This document shows positions 44,146 through 52,409 of a stretch of 53,306 nt of DNA, piece after piece. The position numbers and the translations under genes were made by a program. The notes under the pieces are model-generated. The model saw only the letters and a program-made list of their open reading frames with translations. It was not told the origin of the DNA and searched no databases. The DNA is from Clostridia bacterium (GTDB lineage: Bacteria; Bacillota; Clostridia; Oscillospirales; Acutalibacteraceae), in the NCBI GenBank assembly GCA_017473165.1, contig JAFUNA010000036.1, positions 1-53,306 of the forward strand. Reading direction: 5' to 3'. How positions within the stretch are numbered: the first letter of the stretch is position 1; each line of letters opens with the position of its first letter.

Positions 44146-45177
44146 TTACACATCCAATCTCTGTTGTCCCGGCATTGCTATTCCGAGATGGGCATAGCCT
44201 GCGGGGGTTACCATTCGTCCTCGTGGGGTGCGGCTCAAAAAGCCGACCTGCATAAGATAAGGCTCATAAACGTCTTCTATTGTCACGGCTTCTTCACCGA
44301 CTGCCGCTGCAATGGTTTCAAGTCCCACGGGACCGCCGTTATAATTCTTAATCATCGTTTTAAGGATAAGTCTGTCGATTGAGTCAAGACCGAGGGCATC
44401 AATTTCCATTCTGTCAAGGGCAAGGGATGCCGCTTCTTTGCTGATTTCGCCGTCACACATAACCTGTGCAAAATCTCTTGCACGCTTGAGCAGGCGGTTT
44501 GCAATTCGGGGCGTACCTCTTGAACGTGAGGCGATTTCCATTGAGCCCTGCGGGTCGATGTCTATGTTAAGTATGCCCGCACTGCGGTTAACTATCTCTG
44601 AAAGCTGCTCGGGAGAATAGAGCTCGAGGCGGAGAACAACTCCGAAACGGTCACGAAGCGGTGCACTCAACTGACCTGCTCTTGTTGTTGCACCGACAAG
44701 GGTGAAACGGTGAAGGTCAAGGCGGATTGAACGTGCGGAAGGTCCTTTGCCGATGATGATATCGAGCACGTTATCCTCCATTGCGGGATAGAGCACTTCC
44801 TCAACCGCTCTTGAAAGGCGGTGGATTTCATCGATAAAAAGTACATCGCCGTCATTGAGATTTGTCAGAAGAGCCGCCAAATCACCGGGCTTTTCGATTG
44901 CGGGACCGCTTGTTACACGGAAATTAACTCCCATTTCGTTTGCGATGATGCCTGCAAGGGTTGTTTTACCCAGACCCGGAGGTCCGTAGAGCAAAACATG
45001 GTCAAGGGGCTCACCCCTCTGACGTGCGGCTTCAATATAGATTGAAAGATTTTCCTTGACCTTGTCCTGACCGATATATTCGCCAAGGGTTTTGGGTCGG
45101 AGGGAAAATTCTATGTCATTGTCTGCCTCGGAGGAAAATTCGGGGGCTACAATTCTGTTTTCAAAATCGAAATCCAT
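44146..45177 (-). CDS. ruvB: Holliday junction branch migration ATPase RuvB
   Basis: A 343-aa AAA+ motor. It has [14 protein letters not shown] (Walker A), [10 protein letters not shown] (Walker B), [18 protein letters not shown] (sensor/arginine finger) and a C-terminal winged helix ([20 protein letters not shown]). With RuvA it migrates Holliday junctions. AGGAGGAACATC precedes the ATG, 15 bases after ruvA. Standard length. Confidence 0.97.
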   Translation of the reverse strand: MDFDFENRIVAPEFSSEADNDIEFSLRPKTLGEYIGQDKVKENLSIYIEAARQRGEPLDHVLLYGPPGLGKTTLAGIIANEMGVNFRVTSGPAIEKPGDLAALLTNLNDGDVLFIDEIHRLSRAVEEVLYPAMEDNVLDIIIGKGPSARSIRLDLHRFTLVGATTRAGQLSAPLRDRFGVVLRLELYSPEQLSEIVNRSAGILNIDIDPQGSMEIASRSRGTPRIANRLLKRARDFAQVMCDGEISKEAASLALDRMEIDALGLDSIDRLILKTMIKNYNGGPVGLETIAAAVGEEAVTIEDVYEPYLMQVGFLSRTPRGRMVTPAGYAHLGIAMPGQQRLDV

Positions 45178-45192
45178 GATGTTCCTCCTTCA

Positions 45193-45801
45193 TTAAAAGT
45201 TCTTTGCAAGCTGTTTGAGCGCCTGCTTAATCATTCCTTCGGTTGAAAGGTTGCCGTCAAGTCTGCCAACGGCAATGCTTGCCTCGGATTTGCTGTAGCC
45301 GAGCATAACAAGGGCGTTGACCGCATCCTCGCCCGCATAGCTGACGGTTGCCTTCTGTGCGGCGGCGATATTGCCCATCTGTTCGGAGGTTGTTGCAAAA
45401 ATATCAAGCTTGCCTTTGAGCTCAAGCACAATTCTCTGTGCGATTTTCGGACCTACGCCCTGTGCGGCGGTGATTGCCTTGACATCTCCGCCCGCAATAC
45501 TGACTGCAAGCATATCGGGGGTGAGCTGTGAAAGAATTGCAAGACCCGCCTTGGGACCTACGCCCGAAACGCCTGTCAGCATCTTGAAGCAGTCAAGCTC
45601 GTTTTTATCCGCAAAGCCGAAAAGGTCAAGGGCATCCTCACGCACGTTGAGGTGGGTGAAAAGGGTCTGCGTCTGACCGATATCGGCACATTTTTTCAAG
45701 GTGTTGAGGGTTGTGTAAAGACGGAATGCAACTCCGCCGCAGTCAAGGGCAACGCTGCTTTCGTCTGTATAAACAATTTTACCTGTCAAGCTGTAAAACA
45801 T
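45193..45801 (-). CDS. ruvA: Holliday junction DNA helicase subunit RuvA
   Basis: A 202-aa junction-binding protein. The N-terminal OB fold has MFYSLTGKIVYTDESSVALD. Two helix-hairpin-helix blocks follow: MLTGVSGVGPKAGLAILS and AAQGVGPKIAQRIVLELKGK. The RuvB-binding C-terminal domain (ALVMLGYSKSEASIAV) is complete. AAAAGGAGC precedes the ATG. A hairpin-string repeat fills the gap to ruvC. Confidence 0.97.
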   Translation of the reverse strand: MFYSLTGKIVYTDESSVALDCGGVAFRLYTTLNTLKKCADIGQTQTLFTHLNVREDALDLFGFADKNELDCFKMLTGVSGVGPKAGLAILSQLTPDMLAVSIAGGDVKAITAAQGVGPKIAQRIVLELKGKLDIFATTSEQMGNIAAAQKATVSYAGEDAVNALVMLGYSKSEASIAVGRLDGNLSTEGMIKQALKQLAKNF

Positions 45802-45824
45802 AATTTAAGCTCCTTTTTTCGGGT

Positions 45825-45950
45825 AAGGGCAGAGCCCTTCCTTAACTCGCCGAAGGCGAATATCACTTTCGGCAACGCCGAAAATATCACACAACAAAGT
45901 TGTATATCACATTCCGCAAGGAATATATCACCGTGAGCGAAGCGAACCAA
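45825..45950. repeat. Hairpin-string repeat between ruvC and ruvA
   Basis: Five small perfect hairpins stand in a row: AAGGGCAGAGCCCTT (45825-45839), TCGCCGAAGGCGA (45847-45859), TTTCGGCAACGCCGAAA (45867-45883), ACAACAAAGTTGT (45891-45903) and ATTCCGCAAGGAAT (45911-45924). The last four are each followed by the identical heptamer ATATCAC (45860, 45884, 45904, 45925). The stems differ while the linkers are identical, so it is not a simple tandem repeat. On the transcribed minus strand the linker reads GTGATAT. The element contributes the 3' end of ruvC. Confidence 0.85.
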
Positions 45951-46425
45951 TAAGTGACCCCGCACTGTGGCAATGGCAGATTGCCATTGCGAGGGCGTCG
46001 GCGGCATCGTCGGGTCGGGGAATTTTTTCAAGATTCAGCATAATTCTTGTCATTTCCTGAACCTGTTTTTTCTCCGCCCTGCCGTAGCCGACCACGCTCT
46101 GCTTCACCTGAAGGGGTGTGTATTCAAAAATGGGCATCTTCGCCTGCTGCGCCGCAAGCACAAGCACTCCCCTTGCCTGGGCAACGTCGATTGCCGTTTT
46201 CTGGTTTGTGTTGAAAAACAGCTTTTCAATCGCCATCGCTTCGGGGTGGTAGCGGTCAATGAGCATACACGCACAGTTATAAATTCTCTCGAGCCTTTCG
46301 TTGAACGGGGTGTGTGCTTCGGTTGTTATCGCACCGAAATCAAGCATTCTGAATCGGTTTTTATGATACTCAACCACTCCGTAGCCCACTATGGCATAAC
46401 CGGGGTCAATTCCCAAAACTATCAT
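45928..46425 (-). CDS. ruvC: Crossover junction endodeoxyribonuclease RuvC
   Basis: A 165-aa Holliday junction resolvase. Catalytic acids are visible: Asp7 (VLGIDPGYAI), Glu67 (AIEKLFFNTN), and the C-terminal PDDAADALAMAICH. The family fold is complete by AICHCH; the last residues SAGSLIGSLRSR are encoded by the hairpin-string repeat that abuts the gene. Its start overlaps the der stop by four bases. Placement before ruvA and ruvB is the normal ruvCAB order. Confidence 0.95.
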   Translation of the reverse strand: MIVLGIDPGYAIVGYGVVEYHKNRFRMLDFGAITTEAHTPFNERLERIYNCACMLIDRYHPEAMAIEKLFFNTNQKTAIDVAQARGVLVLAAQQAKMPIFEYTPLQVKQSVVGYGRAEKKQVQEMTRIMLNLEKIPRPDDAADALAMAICHCHSAGSLIGSLRSR

Positions 46426-47750
46426 TTCTTGTTTGACTCTCTTTCACGGACTATCATTCTTGTGGGAGTTCCCTCAAGACCGAAAACCTCTCTTATCTGG
46501 TTGTCGAGATAACGCTGATAGCTGTAATGGAACAGCTCCGCATTGTTGACAAAGCAGACGAATGTCGGCGGTCTTGTTGAGGGCTGGGTCATATAGTAAA
46601 TCTTAAGACGCTTGCCCTTGTCCGAAGGGGGCTGAACCCTTGCGGTTGCATCGGCAAGAACATCGTTGAGCTTGCCCGTTGAAATACGCATTGCGTTCTG
46701 GGTATCAACGAATTTTATAAGTTCAAACAGACGGTCAAGTCTGACTTTTTCTTTTGCCGAAATAAAAATGATGGGTGCATAGGACATGAATGAGAAATCC
46801 TTCATGAGCTGCTTTCTCATGCTGTCCATGGTCTTGCCGTCTTTTTCAACGGCATCCCATTTGTTGACGGCAATAATGCAAGCCTTGCCCATTTCGTGAG
46901 CAATGCCCGCAACCTTGGAATCCTGCTCGGTGAAGCCTTCGGTTGCATCAATCATGATAACGCAGACCTGTGCTCTTTCAACCGCCATTCTTGCACGGAT
47001 TACGGAATATTTTTCTATCTGGTCATAAACACGGCTCTTGCGGCGAAGTCCCGCAGTGTCGATAAACACAAACTTGCCGTGTTCGTTTTCAACAATTGAA
47101 TCCGTTGCGTCACGGGTTGTGCCGGCAATGTTTGAAACAATCATTCTGTCCTCACCGAGAACGGCGTTTACAAGCGACGATTTGCCTACATTGGGCTTAC
47201 CGATAACGGCAACCTTGATTGCATCCTCTTCATCCTCGCCCTCTTTTTCTTCGGGAAGGAATTTGAGCACCTCGTCAAGCAAATCGCCCGTTCCCATGCC
47301 GTGAACGGATGAAACTGCAACGGGATCGCCCAGACCGAGGTTATAGAACTCATAGAAATCTGCGGGAAGCTCACCCGGAGTGTCGCATTTGTTAACGCAG
47401 AGAACAACGGGCTTTCCGCTTTTCTGGAGCATTGCGGCAACCTCGCTGTCCGTTGCAACAACGCCCGAACGGATATCCGTTACAAGGATAATAACGTCTG
47501 CGCTGTCGATTGCAAGCTCCGCCTGATTTCTCATCTGTTTGAGAATGATATCGTCTGAATAAGGCTCGATACCGCCCGTATCAACGAGCATGAATTTTCT
47601 GTTGAGCCATTCGCATTCACCGTAAATTCTGTCACGGGTAACGCCCGGAGTGTCGTCAACAATTGAAAGGCGTTCGCCGATAAGTTTATTGAAAAGTGTC
47701 GATTTTCCCACGTTGGGTCTGCCGACAATAGCAACAACATTTCCTGCCAT
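46422..47750 (-). CDS. der: Ribosome biogenesis GTPase Der (EngA)
   Basis: A 442-aa double-GTPase needed for 50S subunit assembly. The first G domain has GRPNVGKST, DTPGVTRDRIYG, DTGGI and NKCD; the second has GKPNVGKSS, GTTRDATDS, DTAGLRRKS and NKWD. The C-terminal KH-like domain ends with GLEGTPTRMIVRERE. TTGACAGGAGG lies before the ATG, which directly follows the DUF512 gene stop. Confidence 0.97.
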   Translation of the reverse strand: MAGNVVAIVGRPNVGKSTLFNKLIGERLSIVDDTPGVTRDRIYGECEWLNRKFMLVDTGGIEPYSDDIILKQMRNQAELAIDSADVIILVTDIRSGVVATDSEVAAMLQKSGKPVVLCVNKCDTPGELPADFYEFYNLGLGDPVAVSSVHGMGTGDLLDEVLKFLPEEKEGEDEEDAIKVAVIGKPNVGKSSLVNAVLGEDRMIVSNIAGTTRDATDSIVENEHGKFVFIDTAGLRRKSRVYDQIEKYSVIRARMAVERAQVCVIMIDATEGFTEQDSKVAGIAHEMGKACIIAVNKWDAVEKDGKTMDSMRKQLMKDFSFMSYAPIIFISAKEKVRLDRLFELIKFVDTQNAMRISTGKLNDVLADATARVQPPSDKGKRLKIYYMTQPSTRPPTFVCFVNNAELFHYSYQRYLDNQIREVFGLEGTPTRMIVRERESNKK

Positions 47751-49058
47751 TTATATACCTCCTGTCAATGCACGGAGCAAATCTTCGCCGCCCGTGCCGT
47801 TTTGGGTTACTTTTACATTCAGCTTTTCCGAAAGCTCATCAACCGTCATATCGTCAAGGAACATATCGCCCTCGCTTCTTAAGCAGTTGGGCGGAATTAT
47901 AAGCTCCTCACCGAGATCCGTATTTTTGAGTGCGGAAACTATATCGGCTCCGCAGATAAGCCCCGAAACGGTTATCATGCTGCCGAGAAGCTTGTTTTTG
48001 ACTTCAACAACATTAACCGATAAGCCTTTGATTTTATTTTCAGCCTTTTTTGCAAGCTCCGAAATCAGCGGATAAGCCGCAACGCCCGTAACAACGGTTA
48101 CCCTGCGGTCAACTGCTCTTTCTTCGCATTCTTCAAGAGCCTGTTTGAATTCCGTTTTGAGAAGTGTCCACATTCCCACGCCGTTATCAAGCTGCGGATA
48201 GCCGTTATAATAATCCTCATCGGGCATGGGTCTGTTTGCCTTGATATAGAATTCATCCGCCGCATAGGCAATAACCGTTCCGTTTTCCTTTTTGAATTTT
48301 TCATTGAAACGGTCAATCGTGTCGATAACCTCGCCTGCGGTCTGTTCGTTATACGGTTTCAGCTCATAAAGACCCTCTCTGTGGTCGGAAAGTCCCACGG
48401 GCACAGCCGCTATGCTCTGCACGGCAGGGTAAAGCTTTGAAAGCTCGTTGAGGCTGAATTCAAGCTCTTTTCCGTCATTGATTCCGGGACAAAGCACAAG
48501 CTGGGTGTTGAGAATGATTCCCGCATCCGCAAAGGCTTTAAGACGGTTCAGAGCATCTCCTGCCTTCGGGTTTGCCATCATCTTGACTCGCAGCCCGGGA
48601 TTCATTGTGTGAACGGAAACATTGACGGGGCTGATGTGCATTTTGATTATACGCTGAACCTCATCATCGGTGAGATTGGTCAGCGTTATATAGTTGCCGA
48701 AAAGGAACGAAAGCCTTGAATCGTCATCCTTGAAATAAAGGCTTTTACGCAGCCCCTTCGGAAGCTGGTCGATAAAACAGAAGATGCACTTGTTTTTGCA
48801 GCTTCTTTGTTTGTCCATTAGGTATGTTTCAAATTCGAGCCCGATATCCTCAAACTCGTCCTTGCGTATCATGGCAAGCTTCGATTTCCCGTCAGCCGTT
48901 TTCAGCGAAAGCAAAAGCTTTGTGTCGTTGATGTAAAATCTGTAATCAAGAACATCGTTGATTTCGTTGCCGTTGATTGAAATCAGAACATCGTCTTTTT
49001 CAATTTTCTTTTTTGCGGCAATACTGTTTTTTTCAATTCCGCTGATTTTAACTGCCAT
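47751..49058 (-). CDS. PDZ / radical SAM / DUF512 protein
   Basis: A 435-aa protein of the widespread Bacillota DUF512 family. Residues 1-65 form a PDZ-like domain (ISGIEKNSIAAKKKIEKDDVLISING). A cluster motif CKNKCIFCF (CX3CX2C) at about residues 87-94 starts a reduced radical SAM region (VSVHTMNP, LVLCPGINDG). The C-terminal DUF512 domain runs from about 230. Function is unknown; the usual genomic neighbour is der, as here. The ATG at 49058 is used: AGGTGAAATT lies before it, while the longer frame extends through a repeat element. No B12 domain is present, unlike the 1.8-16.6 kb cluster. Confidence 0.9.
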   Translation of the reverse strand: MAVKISGIEKNSIAAKKKIEKDDVLISINGNEINDVLDYRFYINDTKLLLSLKTADGKSKLAMIRKDEFEDIGLEFETYLMDKQRSCKNKCIFCFIDQLPKGLRKSLYFKDDDSRLSFLFGNYITLTNLTDDEVQRIIKMHISPVNVSVHTMNPGLRVKMMANPKAGDALNRLKAFADAGIILNTQLVLCPGINDGKELEFSLNELSKLYPAVQSIAAVPVGLSDHREGLYELKPYNEQTAGEVIDTIDRFNEKFKKENGTVIAYAADEFYIKANRPMPDEDYYNGYPQLDNGVGMWTLLKTEFKQALEECEERAVDRRVTVVTGVAAYPLISELAKKAENKIKGLSVNVVEVKNKLLGSMITVSGLICGADIVSALKNTDLGEELIIPPNCLRSEGDMFLDDMTVDELSEKLNVKVTQNGTGGEDLLRALTGGI

Positions 49059-49089
49059 AATTTCACCTGCCTGTACTGACGTAAATGAT

Positions 49090-49169
49090 ATGTGCTTTGC
49101 ACATGATGAATGATATACTCCGTCGGAGTATGATGTGTTGCCTCGCAACATTAAGGACAGGCTCCGCCT
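49090..49169. repeat. Hairpin-string repeat in the DUF512 gene leader
   Basis: Four hairpins in a row: ATGTGCTTTGCACAT (49090-49104), ATACTCCGTCGGAGTAT (49115-49131), TGTTGCCTCGCAACA (49136-49150) and AGGCTCCGCCT (49159-49169), with linkers GATGAATGAT, GATG and TTAAGGAC. On this strand the grammar (TGATAT linkers, then TTAAGG and a GGCTC-loop hairpin) matches the minus strand of the element between ruvC and ruvA. It lies between the promoter at 49229 and the start codon, so the hairpins are transcribed. The remainder of 49059-49390 holds only two divergent promoters and AT-rich DNA. Confidence 0.8.
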
Positions 49170-49228
49170 ATGACCGATTTTGTCTGCCCGAAATGCGAAA
49201 CGCATTCTTCCATTTTAGTATTCATAAC

Positions 49229-49237
49229 ATTATAGCA
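49229..49237 (-). promoter_or_regulatory. Extended -10 promoter of the DUF512-der-ruv block
   Basis: TGCTATAAT on the minus strand (TATAAT at 49229-49234) with an extended TG. The -35 is poor (TATTAA, 49252-49257). It gives a leader of about 165 bases containing the hairpin-string repeat. Confidence 0.6.
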
Positions 49238-49310
49238 CATTAATTTAAAAATTAATAGTAAAATATTTGTAAATTTTAAAAGAGAAAACTGTAAAAATAA
49301 ACAAAATCTA

Positions 49311-49339
49311 TTGTAAAATCTATTTATTTGGGATATAAT
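49311..49339 (+). promoter_or_regulatory. Promoter of obg
   Basis: TTGTAA (49311-49316), 17 bases, TATAAT (49334-49339), about 50 bases before the start codon. Confidence 0.7.
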
Positions 49340-49390
49340 CTATGATGTAGTGATATGCTCAAAATTAAACAAAGGATACAGGAAAAGAAA

Positions 49391-50662
49391 ATGTTTGTAG
49401 ATATTGCGAAAATAAAAATTAAAGCGGGCAACGGCGGCAACGGTGCCGTAAGCTTCCGCAGAGAAAAATATGTTGCCGCAGGCGGACCCGACGGCGGTGA
49501 CGGCGGTAAGGGCGGAAACATTGTTTTTCAAGTTGACGATAACCTTGCAACCCTTGCAGACTTCCGCTATAAACGTAAATACACCGCTCCCAACGGCGAA
49601 AACGGCTCGGGCGGCCGAAAAAACGGCAGAGGCGGTCAGGATCTGATAATCAAAGTTCCCAGAGGAACAATTATCAGAGAGGTTGAAAGCGGTGCAGTTA
49701 TGGCGGATATGTCCGACAGCGAGCCCTTCATTGCCGCAAAAGGCGGCAGAGGCGGCTGGGGTAACCCCCACTTTGCAACCCCCACAAGACAGGTTCCCCG
49801 CTTTGCAAAAAACGGCACTCCCGGCGAAGAATGGGAGGTAAGCCTTGAGCTTAAGCTCCTTGCAGACGTTGGTCTGCTCGGCTTCCCCAACGTTGGTAAA
49901 TCAACGCTTGTTTCCGTTGTAAGCCAGGCAAAGCCCATCATTGCAAACTATCATTTCACAACAATTACTCCCGTTCTGGGCGTTGTTTCTCTCGGCGAGG
50001 GAAGCTCGTTTGTTATGGCGGATATCCCCGGTCTTATCGAGGGTGCGGGTGACGGAGTCGGTCTGGGTCACGAATTTCTCCGCCATGTTGACAGATGCCG
50101 TCTGCTTGTTCACATTGTTGATGCTGCAGGCAGCGAGGGCAGAGACCCCATCGAGGACTTTGAAATCATCAATAAAGAGCTCGAAAAATTCGACCCCGAG
50201 CTTGCAAAGCGTCCGCAGATTGTCTGTGCAAACAAAATCGACCTTGCAAGCGATGAACAGCTTGAAAAGCTTGAAAAATATTTCACAGAAAAGGGCTATG
50301 AATATCACACCATGTGTGCCCCCATTCTTGAGGGCACAAGCGAGCTCATAAGTGCCGTATGGAACAAGCTTCAGACCCTTCCGCCCATCAAAAAATACGA
50401 AACCGAATCTATTCCCGTTGAGATGTTTGAAAAGCAGAGCGACAAGGGCTTCACAATCCGTGTTGAGGATGATATTTATTTTGTTGAAGCTCCGTGGCTT
50501 CTCAAAATTCTTCAGCGTACCGACCTTGACGACTATGAATCCCTCCAGTATTTCCAGAGAATTCTCATTTCAAGCGGCATAATCGATGCCCTGCGTGAAA
50601 GAGGAATCAACGAGGGTGACACCGTTTCGATTTACGACCTTGAATTTGACTTTGTTAACTGA
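49391..50662 (+). CDS. obg: GTPase Obg (ObgE/CgtA)
   Basis: A 423-aa ribosome-associated GTPase. The glycine-rich Obg fold occupies residues 1-157 (IKAGNGGNGAVSFRREKY, GGPDGGDGGKGG). The G domain has GFPNVGKST, DIPGLIEGA and NKID. The C-terminal OCT domain (residues about 350-423, GFTIRVEDDIYFVEAP) is present, as usual in Bacillota. The ATG at 49391 starts the conserved MFVDIAKI; the ribosome site is a modest ACAGGAAAAG. It is the first gene of the obg-mrnC-yitT block. Confidence 0.96.
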   Translation: MFVDIAKIKIKAGNGGNGAVSFRREKYVAAGGPDGGDGGKGGNIVFQVDDNLATLADFRYKRKYTAPNGENGSGGRKNGRGGQDLIIKVPRGTIIREVESGAVMADMSDSEPFIAAKGGRGGWGNPHFATPTRQVPRFAKNGTPGEEWEVSLELKLLADVGLLGFPNVGKSTLVSVVSQAKPIIANYHFTTITPVLGVVSLGEGSSFVMADIPGLIEGAGDGVGLGHEFLRHVDRCRLLVHIVDAAGSEGRDPIEDFEIINKELEKFDPELAKRPQIVCANKIDLASDEQLEKLEKYFTEKGYEYHTMCAPILEGTSELISAVWNKLQTLPPIKKYETESIPVEMFEKQSDKGFTIRVEDDIYFVEAPWLLKILQRTDLDDYESLQYFQRILISSGIIDALRERGINEGDTVSIYDLEFDFVN

Positions 50663-50677
50663 TTAGAGGTAATTTAT

Positions 50678-51073
50678 TTGAATTTACTCATTGAAAAGCC
50701 TGCCGACGTTTCGGCACTCAGCCCCCTGACACTTGCATTTGTGGGCGATACGGTTTTTGATTTGCTCACAAGGGCAGAGCTTGTTACCGAAGCAAACCGT
50801 CCCGTCAACGACCTTCACAAAGCCTCAAGCAAAAGGGTTTGTGCCGCCGCACAGGCAGAAAGCATAAGAAAAATTCTTCCGATTCTTACCGAGGACGAAA
50901 CCGCCGTTTTCAAGAGAGGCAGAAACGCTCACACGGGCGGAATTCCGAAAAACGCATCAAGTGCCGATTATCACTACGCTACGGGACTTGAGAGCCTTTT
51001 CGGCTGGCTTTATCTTAAAGGCGAAATCGGCAGAATCAACGAGCTTTACGGCGAAATCCGCCGTGAGGATTAA
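50678..51073 (+). CDS. mrnC: Mini-ribonuclease 3
   Basis: A 131-aa RNase III catalytic domain without an RNA-binding domain, which matures 23S rRNA ends in Bacillota. SPLTLAFVGDTVFDLLTR contains the conserved acidic residues (Asp24, Asp28), and YHYATGLESLFGWLYLKG is the C-terminal acidic helix. Translation starts at TTG (50678) seven bases after AGAGGT; no ATG is available upstream in frame. It lies 15 bases after obg. Confidence 0.9.
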   Translation: MNLLIEKPADVSALSPLTLAFVGDTVFDLLTRAELVTEANRPVNDLHKASSKRVCAAAQAESIRKILPILTEDETAVFKRGRNAHTGGIPKNASSADYHYATGLESLFGWLYLKGEIGRINELYGEIRRED

Positions 51074-51087
51074 TCGGGAGGGTGTTT

Positions 51088-51945
51088 ATGAAAAAAGAAA
51101 CAGTTCTCAATACTCTCAAAAACAACGGAATGTGGATAATCGGCTGCATTCTCTATTCAATCGGCGTCAACAGCTTTGCCGTGCCCAATGACATCGCACA
51201 AAGCGGAATAACGGGCGTTTCGGTTATTTTCTATCACCTTTTTGAAACTCCCGTGGGAACAATCAACCTCATTCTCAACATTCCCCTGCTTATTCTCATG
51301 TGGATTTTCCTCGGCAAAAAGCTCGTTGCACGCACGCTCTGGGTAACCGTGCTTCTCTCAACCGCAATTGACGTTATTGCAATGTTTGACCTCGAATACA
51401 CGGGCAATCCCCTGCTTGCATCGCTCTATTGCGGACTGTGTCAGGGCGCGGGACTCGGACTGATAATGATTACGGGAGCAACAAGCGGCGGCACGGATAT
51501 CGTTGCACGTCTTGTTCACAAAAAGTTCCCCCACATAACCGTCGGAACGGTTGTTATGCTTGCAGATGCGGTTGTTGTTGCGGCGGGAATGCTTGTTTTC
51601 CGCAGCATCGAAAGCGGTCTTTATGCAATCATCGTCATCTATGTCAGCACAAAGGTTATCGACTCGATGATTTACGGCATCGGCAACGGCAAGATGCTTA
51701 TGATTGTTACCGAAAAGGGTGACGAGGTTTCAAAGGCAATTGTCAGCTCATCGCCAAGAGGAGTTTCAATTCTTCCCGCCGTCGGTGCATATACGGGTGA
51801 AAACAAAAATGTTCTGCTCTGCGTTGCAAGAAAGCACGAAATTTCGGGCATTATCAAAACCGTTGAATCCGTTGATGACAAAACGTTTATCATAGTCAGC
51901 GAAGCCAATGAAATTCTCGGCAAGGGCTTCAGGAAATCAATATAA
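51088..51945 (+). CDS. YitT family membrane protein (DUF161/DUF2179)
   Basis: A 285-aa protein with five to six membrane helices: IGCILYSIGVNSFAVPNDIAQSG and ITGATSGGTDIVARL are family blocks. A cytoplasmic DUF2179 domain follows (MLMIVTEKGDEVSKAIVSSS, RGVSILPAVGAYTGE). Function is unknown, and transport is suspected. The ATG at 51088 has GGGAGG five bases upstream; a GTG two codons earlier overlaps that site. It follows mrnC closely. Confidence 0.88.
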   Translation: MKKETVLNTLKNNGMWIIGCILYSIGVNSFAVPNDIAQSGITGVSVIFYHLFETPVGTINLILNIPLLILMWIFLGKKLVARTLWVTVLLSTAIDVIAMFDLEYTGNPLLASLYCGLCQGAGLGLIMITGATSGGTDIVARLVHKKFPHITVGTVVMLADAVVVAAGMLVFRSIESGLYAIIVIYVSTKVIDSMIYGIGNGKMLMIVTEKGDEVSKAIVSSSPRGVSILPAVGAYTGENKNVLLCVARKHEISGIIKTVESVDDKTFIIVSEANEILGKGFRKSI

Positions 51946-51959
51946 AGGAGTTATAAATT

Positions 51960-52340
51960 ATGAAAAAAATTGTTTGCATTTTGCTCGCCGCAATGCTTCT
52001 TCTTCTCTCCGCCTGCTCGGGCGGCGGCTTCAAGCCCGCAGTTTACCGCATGAACGATTCATATCCCCGAATTTCATTGAAGGAAGACGGAAGCTTCGTT
52101 TTTGTTCACGGTGCATCGGCATCACGCATGACACTCGGCACATATACCGTTGAGGAAAACGAAGGAAACACCGCACTCAAGCTTGAATGCGAGGACGGCG
52201 AAACCGTTTATTATTTTGACGTTACCGAGGATTCAATTGTTTTCGACGGTGAAAATTCAACTCCCATTTTCAGAGAATTCGAGGATGAATCCGAAATCAC
52301 CGACGGCACGGAATTTGACCTTTGGAGAGAATACAAATAA
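51960..52340 (+). CDS. Small predicted lipoprotein
   Basis: A 126-aa exported protein. The signal peptide ends in the lipobox LLSAC (Cys19), so it should be lipidated and anchored outside the membrane. The remaining 107 residues are acidic and beta-rich (SLKEDGSFVFVHG, LGTYTVEENEGNTALKLE), similar in style to small [13 protein letters not shown] or META-like domains of Clostridia, but no family is firmly recognised. AAAGGAG precedes the ATG. It is the last gene of the obg block. Confidence 0.8.
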   Translation: MKKIVCILLAAMLLLLSACSGGGFKPAVYRMNDSYPRISLKEDGSFVFVHGASASRMTLGTYTVEENEGNTALKLECEDGETVYYFDVTEDSIVFDGENSTPIFREFEDESEITDGTEFDLWREYK

Positions 52341-52344
52341 TTTC

Positions 52345-52373
52345 TTGACAACATTATTCCGTTGATATATAAT
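52345..52373 (+). promoter_or_regulatory. Promoter of yebC
   Basis: Full consensus: TTGACA (52345-52350), 17 bases, TATAAT (52368-52373), directly after the lipoprotein stop. Confidence 0.85.
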
Positions 52374-52409
52374 ATTTCAGTTAAATAACCATAAAGAGAG
52401 GTTTTTCAG

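Noticed and set aside
45825-45950. CRISPR array
   Set aside because: The regular linkers are only seven bases long and the segments between them are self-complementary hairpins, not spacers; no cas gene is near.
49059-49205. N-terminal 49-residue extension of the DUF512 protein
   Set aside because: The frame is open only by chance through the hairpin-string repeat; the conserved PDZ start MAVKISGI with its ribosome site begins at 49058.
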